Below, piece after piece: positions 1 through 7,800 of a stretch of 61,499 nucleotides of DNA. A program made the translations under genes and the position numbers. Position 1 is the stretch's first letter. The number at the start of each line of letters is the position of its first letter. Source of the stretch: a virus. The notes under the pieces were generated by a model that had not been told where the DNA came from, ran no database searches, and saw nothing but the letters and a program-made list of their open reading frames with translations. The stretch covers positions 1 through 61,499 of IMG/VR virus record IMGVR_UViG_3300035701_000030; one strand, 5' to 3'.

Positions 1-23
1 TTAGTCCTCAAGAAAGGGAGGCT

Positions 24-1985
24 ATGTCCGCAGTTAGGCGCTATAATGCTAAACTAGAGGCTTTGCACAAAAGGATAGTTGGTAATAGCGTGCAAACAGA
101 GGCTGCAAGAAAAACCTCATTAAAAGCGATGAGGGATTATGTATATCAAGTCTCTAAATCCTTTATGATACATGGAAATATAGCAACCTCAAACGAGCTA
201 TTAAAAATTCTTGCTGGCTCTAAAGCATATACTGATGCTGCTGTTCTAGCTGCCTTTGAAAAAGGTCTAATGGAACAACTAAGGGAAGTCTCTAAGCTAG
301 AACTATATATTAATGCTTTACAGCATATACAAAGTAAAAAGGTTGCGCTTTTTATAAACGACGGTAGACTACTTGAAGCTAGTAATAACATGGCCCAAAT
401 ACTACAAGCTGTATCTTTTGAAGTAGGAAGTCAGATTACAAAACTAATATATATAACTTTGCAGGAAGCGTTTGAGGAAGCATGGAGCGGTATAAATACT
501 GATGCGTTTCCTTTACTATATAGAAATTTAATTAGGCGCCAAATTAAATATGCCCAAAAAAGAAACTTAATAAAATTAATTGGCAATAAAGTTACCTCTT
601 GGCAAATATTAGCTGACTTTGACGAAATTTTTGGGGATAAGGGTGATCTTCAAAGGGGCTACCACTATGGAGCTTTTCTTGGGGGTGAGGGGGCCGATGC
701 TGTGGAATATAAGCCACAGGTAAGGCTTCCTTTTACCAATCAACTACTTCGAAACCCTGTTAGTATCCGTTATGCCTACTGGTTAGCTATGTGGACAGAT
801 CAAAAGTTTTTCTCCCCTACATTTAATAAGTGGTCGGTTGATGAACGTTTTAGAATGGGAAGTAGAAAAGAGCACGCTTTTAGTACTCGACAAAGACTCG
901 ATAGACTAAATAAACGAAAACAGTCTCTTGAGGATAGGCTTGAAGGAGAAAGAAATAGTCAAGTAAGGACTATGATGTATTCAAGTAGGTCTAGCCCAAA
1001 AGATAGGTGGGAACGAAGACAGTATAGAGTTGTTCTTGACGATATATTAGCAGAAATGAATGACATAAATGAAAAAATTGGCCATATAGAAAGAGGAGTA
1101 GCATATTCTACTAAGTATAAAAAAACGCAACCTCGTAAAATTAAAAACGCTAAAGAACAAAAACAAAGAACCATACAAGCAAGGACTGCGTATTGGGCAC
1201 AAATAAATAAAGCACCTATTTGGATACTTCTTGAATTTGGTCAGTTACGCTACGCACCTAGAATTCCACCTAGGGGAGTTTACTATAGGTTTGTAGCTAA
1301 AATGCAAAAAAAGATACGAGAGTTAGTTAGACAGGCACAAAATAAAACCTCATCAAAAACCTATGGATATACCGTTGAACCAAACGGAAGACGAAGAGTT
1401 GCTACAGCCCAATCGGGCGAAGAAGTAATTCAATTCTGGCTTAACCCGGATGTTATAGGGCGTCCATTTAAACCCGGCGAATTACTACCAGCGGATAAAG
1501 GGCTATATAGAAAAATTACTATAGCTCGTAATACTGTTAAGAGAACAATAGCTGAAGCTTCAAAGATAGGCGCTAATACAGCAGCATCTAAAGCTTTAGT
1601 TACTTCGACAGAGGCAGCAACAAGAGGTGCAATAACAGCACTTAGTAAATCTACAGGCTCTACTATGAAGGGCTATACGCCTTATGTAGAAACTAAAAAA
1701 ATTCACCCTAGAATGGCTGGAAGTGCTATGTTTTATGGTGCCCCTCGGCCACCCACACCGTTAAGGTTGACTTCTGCGCAATTATTTGAGTCCCCATATT
1801 TAGGTTCTTCGAACTTAGTGCGCGGTAGTGGTAGCAGCGGCAGTACAGTTGTTCCGACGTATCAACCAGCACCATTATCTGCTTATATGACTAGGGACGA
1901 GTATGGAACCTATAGTAATCTTCCCAATAAAGGATTAAGAATGGCGTATTTAAAGAAAAAGATGGCTAAACGAAGGGGGGCCTAA
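24..1985 (+). CDS. Phage structural protein of unknown function, upstream of tail genes
   Basis: A 653-residue protein that I do not recognise by sequence. An AAAGGGAGG ribosome site lies just before the ATG. The N-terminal half is largely helical in character; residues about 290-390 are very basic and rich in Arg/Lys/Glu, suggesting a coiled or nucleic-acid-facing segment; the C-terminal 80 residues are Ser/Gly/Pro-rich with a basic KKKMAKRRGA end. Its place directly before a tail-completion-like gene and the major tail gene suggests a head-tail interface or minor virion role. That is inference from synteny only. The next gene starts 2 nt after its stop. Confidence 0.85.
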   Translation: MSAVRRYNAKLEALHKRIVGNSVQTEAARKTSLKAMRDYVYQVSKSFMIHGNIATSNELLKILAGSKAYTDAAVLAAFEKGLMEQLREVSKLELYINALQHIQSKKVALFINDGRLLEASNNMAQILQAVSFEVGSQITKLIYITLQEAFEEAWSGINTDAFPLLYRNLIRRQIKYAQKRNLIKLIGNKVTSWQILADFDEIFGDKGDLQRGYHYGAFLGGEGADAVEYKPQVRLPFTNQLLRNPVSIRYAYWLAMWTDQKFFSPTFNKWSVDERFRMGSRKEHAFSTRQRLDRLNKRKQSLEDRLEGERNSQVRTMMYSSRSSPKDRWERRQYRVVLDDILAEMNDINEKIGHIERGVAYSTKYKKTQPRKIKNAKEQKQRTIQARTAYWAQINKAPIWILLEFGQLRYAPRIPPRGVYYRFVAKMQKKIRELVRQAQNKTSSKTYGYTVEPNGRRRVATAQSGEEVIQFWLNPDVIGRPFKPGELLPADKGLYRKITIARNTVKRTIAEASKIGANTAASKALVTSTEAATRGAITALSKSTGSTMKGYTPYVETKKIHPRMAGSAMFYGAPRPPTPLRLTSAQLFESPYLGSSNLVRGSGSSGSTVVPTYQPAPLSAYMTRDEYGTYSNLPNKGLRMAYLKKKMAKRRGA

Positions 1986-1987
1986 CC

Positions 1988-2452
1988 TTGTCTAGTAAGT
2001 TTTTTGAGAGAAGATCCGTTAGAAACCAATTAAAGACCTACTTAGAAAGTAAGGGCTGGATAAATTTAAATTGGTCCGAAGGATTTTCATCCCTTGTATT
2101 AGAAACTATAGTTCCTCCTTATATTACTGTAACTTTAGACGATCTAGGAAAAGTAGAATTAGAGATAGGGCGTGATCCTAATATTAATAAAGCTTTTTTA
2201 AGAAAGGTTCAAATAGACATATATATGGAGGACGAAAATAGGGTTAATGCAATAACAGATGATATATCTGATTTTTTAGATATCGAACCTATATTAATTA
2301 AGGATAATAATACTACAGTGATAGGCTCTATGGTTTCAGATACCTCCTCTATTATAGCTGATACAAATGTACCATCCTTTGAAGAGGAGGAGAGTCTTAG
2401 ATGGGGCGGGGTAGTTTCTTGTACTTACGATACCTTCTATCCAAACGGATAA
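1988..2452 (+). CDS. Probable tail completion / head-tail connector protein
   Basis: A 154-residue protein starting at TTG, with the GGGGGG tract at the end of the preceding gene as its likely ribosome site. The length, the alternating beta-rich sequence (VTLDDLGKVELEIG, VQIDIYMED) and the position immediately before the major tail protein match tail terminator/tail completion proteins of siphophages. No single motif is diagnostic, so the role rests on size and synteny. Confidence 0.7.
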   Translation: MSSKFFERRSVRNQLKTYLESKGWINLNWSEGFSSLVLETIVPPYITVTLDDLGKVELEIGRDPNINKAFLRKVQIDIYMEDENRVNAITDDISDFLDIEPILIKDNNTTVIGSMVSDTSSIIADTNVPSFEEEESLRWGGVVSCTYDTFYPNG

Positions 2453-2580
2453 GCCCAAGTAATACATATACAGAGAGTTAATTAAATAAGATGCTTTCGA
2501 CACATATATTATCAGGCGGGAGCAACTAACCAAAAGGTAAAGGATTCTTTATTGAATTATTAAGGAGGATTTGATTAGAA

Positions 2581-3771
2581 ATGGCTAAAAGAGCAAGGGT
2601 ACATTCCAGAGATGTACAGCTACAGATTGCTACTCCTAAGGGTAAATTCGCTGCCGCCAGAGTTCAGAGACTAGATTTCCCTTGGTCAGCAAGTACACAG
2701 AATATTGATGAGTTAGGTAGAAAGCTACACGTAGGAACAACTACCGATATTCCAGAAGTAACAGTTACATTCGAAGCGTTTGATGTAAGCCATAATACGT
2801 TTGCGTATCTAACAGGTTATACACCAAGCACGTTCCCGGTTTCAGGGGTTTCTGTTACAGAGTTTAAAAGCATAGATGCTATTGGACAGATTAGAGATAC
2901 CTCAAGTACAAATATAGTTAACTCTCTATATGTAAAGAGAGGAATCATTACAGGAATGGACGCTTCCTTTGGTGTACGGGACAACTCAACAGTTTCCTAC
3001 ACACTAGGAGCAAATAGCAAGAAAGAGTTTAAGCAGCCAGTATTTTACGAGGCATGGACTGCTTCTGGTGGGCAAAATTCTTTCGGGTTAGCTAAGACAC
3101 CAACCTATCTAACTAGAACATCTGGTTATATAATTAACGCGTATCTAACTGATGCGTCCGTTGGAACAGGGTCATATTTGAATAATGTAACTGATTACAC
3201 AGTTGCTGGAACAAACGTAGCATTAGTTGCAGCAGCAGAGGCTGGAGATACCCTATGGGTAACTTACTGCGCCGCAAATACAACAACTACGTTTGACAGC
3301 CTTGATAATACCGCGCCAGCAGCTATTCAGGGTAAGTACGTACCAGTTACTATTTCAGTAAGTAATATTCCTAGAGCGCAGAGTGCGAGCATTCGTGCTT
3401 CCATGCAGTCTGAATCCATCCTTGAACTAGGTGGACTAGGTATTCCGGTTGGCGTAGAAGTAGGAATTCCAGATGTTACAGGGGATATATCTGTTCTTAA
3501 AACAGACAATGATCTTCTTGCAATACTTGAAGATGTATCAAACTCTACGATAGAGAACGATCTTGAGTTTGCGAAAAATACTCTTCCGTTAAAGGTTCAG
3601 CTAAAAGATCCTACAAACCCAACAAGGGTTGTATTAACTTACTATGTTCCATCTATTACAATATCCTCTGAGGGCGACGATTCCTCAGTTAATGCCTCTA
3701 TGAATGAAACATTCTCTTGGACTTCAACAACAGGCGAATTATTTATAGCCTCAGGAAATGGTCCTTGGTAA
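2581..3771 (+). CDS. Major tail (tube) protein
   Basis: A 396-residue, beta-rich, Thr/Ser/Val-rich protein preceded by an excellent AAGGAGG ribosome site and by 128 bp without a supported gene, as expected for a highly expressed structural gene. A strong hairpin follows it and then the two tail-assembly-chaperone frames, the standard order in siphophages (major tail protein, chaperones, tape measure). It is longer than many tube proteins. Residues about 150-240 (YINAYLTDASVGTGSYLN region) may be an inserted Ig-like or decoration segment. Assignment is by order and composition; no enzymatic motif is expected. Confidence 0.85.
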   Translation: MAKRARVHSRDVQLQIATPKGKFAAARVQRLDFPWSASTQNIDELGRKLHVGTTTDIPEVTVTFEAFDVSHNTFAYLTGYTPSTFPVSGVSVTEFKSIDAIGQIRDTSSTNIVNSLYVKRGIITGMDASFGVRDNSTVSYTLGANSKKEFKQPVFYEAWTASGGQNSFGLAKTPTYLTRTSGYIINAYLTDASVGTGSYLNNVTDYTVAGTNVALVAAAEAGDTLWVTYCAANTTTTFDSLDNTAPAAIQGKYVPVTISVSNIPRAQSASIRASMQSESILELGGLGIPVGVEVGIPDVTGDISVLKTDNDLLAILEDVSNSTIENDLEFAKNTLPLKVQLKDPTNPTRVVLTYYVPSITISSEGDDSSVNASMNETFSWTSTTGELFIASGNGPW

Positions 3772-3792
3772 TTAAATAGCAGCAATTGGGTA

Positions 3793-3861
3793 TCGGGCCA
3801 ACCTTATAAATATGGCCCGAAGAAAGGGAAGTAGGCTTAAAGCCTACTTCCCTTTCTTTAT
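3793..3861 (+). terminator. Two tandem hairpins after the major tail gene
   Basis: The first hairpin pairs TCGGGCCA (3793-3800) with TGGCCCGA (3813-3820). It abuts a near-perfect palindrome in which 3820-3838 pairs with 3840-3858 (19 bp, tiny loop), followed by TATTTT. It separates the major tail gene from the chaperone genes. It probably acts as a partial terminator or mRNA-stability element that sets tail-tube protein output above downstream genes. The second hairpin is symmetric, so it could act on both strands. Confidence 0.75.
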
Positions 3862-3894
3862 TTTGAGCGGTATAGACATTAGGAGGAAAAGGTA

Positions 3895-4608
3895 ATGGCA
3901 AGTTTAATCGATCTTTTATTATATAAAAAAGAGATAGAGATTATAAATCCCATAACAAATAAGCCTATTAAAAAGGTTTGGGTTAGAGTTTTAGGGGATT
4001 TTGAACTAAATAAAGCGTATAAAGCTTCAAGGGTCGCTTCGGCTATTAAAAGAGCAGCGCTTAGAGACACAGAATCTGATGAATATAAGGATGAGGTTTT
4101 AGGCGTAGTTGATCTTAACTACGAAGAACAAATTGATCTAGTTAAAACATCTAGAACAAGTAATCTTATAACGGAGGCTCAATCAGTAGTAGTGCGGCCT
4201 AATCTGCCCGAACTTCCAGAAATTACTTCTAATCCAGATGCCCCTACTTTAGAAAATTTAGAGGAGTTAGATAAACAGGAATCTAGTGATGAGGAGAAGT
4301 ATAAAAAGAATATTCAGGAATATATAGATGTTAAACTTTTAGAAATTGATGCAGAATTAAGAAGTTTACCCCAAGATAAATTAATAGAGGTTGCAAAATA
4401 TGAGGTAAGCAATGTACTTCCATTTGCTACATTTATAGAAGAACTAAATACGTATAAAGCTTTCTACGGAACTTTTCAAGATAAAGCTTGTAAATTACCT
4501 GAATTTGAGGATATTAATGAGTATAGGAATCTTCCAAAAGCGATAAAAGATAAAATAATAGAGGCTATTTCGTCCTTAGAGTTAAGTGGGGAAGAGGTAA
4601 AAAACTAG
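3895..4608 (+). CDS. Tail assembly chaperone, upstream frame (lambda gpG-like)
   Basis: A 237-residue acidic protein with AGGAGG 6-7 nt before its ATG. It sits between the major tail and tape measure genes, where siphophages encode tail assembly chaperones. It ends ...GEEVKN with the zero-frame codons GTA AAA AAC TAG. The heptamer A AAA AAC is a classic -1 slippery site placed one codon before the stop. Slippage would join it to the overlapping frame downstream, giving a fusion of about 333 residues analogous to lambda gpGT. Both forms are expected to bind the tape measure protein during tail assembly and to be absent from virions. Confidence 0.88.
   Translation: MASLIDLLLYKKEIEIINPITNKPIKKVWVRVLGDFELNKAYKASRVASAIKRAALRDTESDEYKDEVLGVVDLNYEEQIDLVKTSRTSNLITEAQSVVVRPNLPELPEITSNPDAPTLENLEELDKQESSDEEKYKKNIQEYIDVKLLEIDAELRSLPQDKLIEVAKYEVSNVLPFATFIEELNTYKAFYGTFQDKACKLPEFEDINEYRNLPKAIKDKIIEAISSLELSGEEVKN
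4599..4605 (+). other. Programmed -1 ribosomal frameshift site (A AAA AAC)
   Basis: The heptamer AAAAAAC fits X XXY YYZ in the zero frame of the chaperone gene (AAA AAC then TAG). The -1 frame stays open from CTA at 4605 to the stop at 4893-4895. A purine-rich GGGGAAGAGG lies immediately upstream and could act as a Shine-Dalgarno-like stimulator. A small stem (GCAG 4608-4611 with CTGC 4618-4621) follows, but a strong downstream structure is not evident. Confidence 0.88.
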
Positions 4609-4895
4609 CAGAGGGGGCTGCCTTTGGGGCAACGTTGGCTATTAATAAATATACAAGAATACCAATTGCCGAAGGTATTGATTCTGCTATGGATCTCCCC
4701 CACACACTAACACAAGCAATTTTATACAGATTAAAAATAAACTCTCTTAATGAGCTACCTAAAGATAAGAAACCATCAAGAAATCTTTGGGATAAGCCCT
4801 ATGAATTGGACGAGTATCTTGACGAAATATGGGATACTAAATCAGAAAAAAAAGGTAAGACTTACGTGGATATAGATTTAGAGGAAGTGGAGTAA
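4605..4895 (+). CDS. Tail assembly chaperone, -1 frame extension (lambda T-like)
   Basis: This frame is open in -1 relative to the upstream chaperone. After slippage it reads LAEGAAFGATLAINKYTR... for 96 residues. An independent TTG start at 4635 is possible (86 aa), but no good ribosome site precedes it, so expression as a frameshift fusion is favoured. The C-terminus is acidic and Lys-rich. The stop is followed one base later by the GTG of the tape measure gene, which is consistent with coupled translation. Confidence 0.85.
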   Translation, partial: LAEGAAFGATLAINKYTRIPIAEGIDSAMDLPHTLTQAILYRLKINSLNELPKDKKPSRNLWDKPYELDEYLDEIWDTKSEKKGKTYVDIDLEEVE

Positions 4896-4896
4896 G

Positions 4897-7800
4897 GTGG
4901 CAGGAGAATATAGAATTCGCTTTATGGGCGATTTGGGAAACCTATCACAATTTACCTCGGGTATAGTTGGCTCTGCGTCATCTATAAAGAGTGCCTTCAG
5001 AGCTTCGGCTGCTTCTCCAGTTACTAACTTAAAAGTTCCGGGTCTTAATATTAGTAACCTAACTACTACGGTAGACGCTGCTAATAGGGTGTTAATACAG
5101 TCAGGAACAGTATTCCACAGAACGGTGGTAGGGTGGAAAACCGATCTAGCGGCATTAGATGCCGCTACAACAAAATCGGCCCGAGCGGGTGGGGCAGCAG
5201 GGTATGGGGGTGCTTCATTTAGAACGCCTACTGGCCCTGCTGTTATGGGTTCAGGTTACGGCTCCACTAAGGGAGGAAAGCCACCAACAGCCGGGGTATA
5301 CGCTAAAGACCTAAAACCCGTATATGAAACGTTTGCAACAGGCGAATTCAGCCAAATTATGGGGGATTTTGATAAGATTAATGCCGCTACACAGGCTTTG
5401 ATCCCCGCATCCTTGGCATTAGCTGCTATAGACAAGAAAGCAGCGCTAGAATTTTATAAGTACGAGGCTGGACGTATTACTTTAATTAATATGCAAACAG
5501 CCGCTATTAGGGAGCAAACTGTTGCCAAATTAGCCCTTGAAAGAGCTTATAAAATGGGCGGCGGAACAGTCCCTAAATTTAATGCTGCTGGTGTTATGAC
5601 CGCACCCGGAAAATTAATAGCCTCAGATAAAGAAATTGCTGCGATAGCTAAACAACCTGTATATCAGGCAGTACGACAAGCAAATGCTACTATTGTTCCC
5701 CTCGCTGGTGGAGGAACAAAGAGGGTTCTACCAACCGCTGAAGCAATGAGGGGTATGGTACAAGCGGACATGGCGCTTGCTGCTGCTGGTGCTCCCACGG
5801 GGGCGAATCTTGAACTTGCAATTCGTCAAGCTAGAGGAATAGAGCTAATAGAGAAGGATATTGCTGCAAGAAATATTGTTCTTAAAGAGATTGATGCTAA
5901 ACTTACAGCAGCTAATGCTAAGCAGGAAGCCTTTAATAAAAAAGTAGCGACTCAAAGAAAAGCAATAGCTACACAGTATGCTCCAGAATATACCGCTTTA
6001 AATGAGGCTAAAACTACGCCCGGAGTACCTTATCAAATGAAAGCTCTTTTAGAGCGATCTAAATCTCTTAGAAAAGACGTAATGAAGAATCTTGATATTA
6101 CAGCACCTTTCGGAACAACAGATTTTGCAAAGCAGTTTAATGAGAAAGTTTCCTCTGTTCAAGTTTCCAAAGATTTAACAAGAGGTATAACTAACGTATC
6201 TATGGAAGCCCAGGGTGCAGACGGAATCGTTGGTAGAATGACTACTAGTTTGAATCAGCAAGGACAGACTATTGAGAAGTGGTCAGGTAGCCTTAGAAAC
6301 GCTGGAAGTACCTTAAAAATGGTTGCTGTTGATTTTAAGAAGGTTCTTGAATGGACCGTTGCTACAACCTTAGTTTTCGGAGCGTTTGGTGCAGTTATAG
6401 GTAGTATTTCTAAGGTTAATAAGGTAACTAACGACCTTCAAAGATTCCAAATTGTTTCTAAAACAACAGGAGAAGAAACTAAAGCTGCATTTGATGCGGT
6501 TGCAGAAATTGCTTATAAGACAGCAACTCCCCTCATGGAATTAACTGCTGTAATGGATGATATTGCCCTAGCTACTAGAAAGGTAGGACAAACAACTAAA
6601 GAGTGGGCCGAAGATATGAAGTACCTTACAAATGCTGTAGGTATTTTTACTAATATTGCCGGTGTGGATACAGTTAAAGCCACAGATCAGCTAAGTGCCG
6701 CATTTAAACAGCTACAGATTGATCCTGATCAGCTAACTATGATATTGAACAAGGTAACAGCCGTAGCTGGCGGAAATGCACAGGCCACTCAAGATATTAT
6801 TTCTGCTATTGGCACTGTTGCTGAAGCAGCAAAAGCTGCGGGATTTGATATAGATGAGCAGATTGCTGCTGTTCAGGTGCTGTCTCAGGTTACTAATAAA
6901 TCAGCAGCAGATATTGCTACGTCTTTCAAAAACCTATTTGGCTCTCTTAATGCTCCAGCTTCCGTAAAGGTATTAAAGTCTTTTGGAATTGAAGTTAGAG
7001 ATGCTACTGGAAATCTTAGACCCTTCTTAGATGTTTATAAAGAAATTTATGATGCAATTCAACAGGGTGTTATTCCTGAGGGTAGAGTACAGGATATTTT
7101 AAGAGCTATTTCTGGTGGTCCAAGAAGGGCACCAGATGCCGCAGCTATCTTAGGTAATCTTCCTAAAATATTTGAAACTATAGCTAAATCAGCTAATGCT
7201 ACAAATGAAGCTCTTATTGCTAATGCTAAAATATTAGATACAAATACTGCTAAGCTACAACAAATGCGGACTGCTTTTGATACGGCTATAATTAATGCAT
7301 TTACGGAGTCCGTTAATAAATTAGTTGCTGGAGTAACGGATCTAGGAAAAATATTTGCAACAGTTCTTGGTAGTAATGCTAGCTCAAGTGTAGCTAGTTC
7401 CATTATACAATTTGGAATTTTAGTAGGTTCCTTAACTTTAGTTACTAAACTTTTTGGTGGTATGCGTACTGTACTACGCGGATTGGCTACTGATTTAAAG
7501 CTTGTTGGTATACAATCTAAAGCTAACTCATACTTATTTGGAAATGCCACAGCAATAGGAAAAGGCGCGTATAAATCGCCTTTAAATTTAACAAAAACAG
7601 AACGACCGGGCTTCGCTAAGTATGTGCAACCGGGGGGACAGTTTGAGTACTGGCCCCTAGTATCGGGAACTACTCCCCCCATGCCACCCGCCTTTAAAAC
7701 TCCACCACGAGGATTACAGGGCGTAAGTGGGTTATGGCAGGGAAATAGAGCATTTAGAATGGGTTCTGCGGGATTAGGCGGAGCAGCAGCAGGATTAGCT

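Noticed and set aside
2491-2529. A 12-residue frame before the major tail gene
   Set aside because: No ribosome site precedes it and nothing in the sequence supports translation.
7059-7682. A 207-codon minus-strand frame inside the tape measure gene
   Set aside because: Antisense to a strongly supported coding region, no ribosome site, no recognisable domain.
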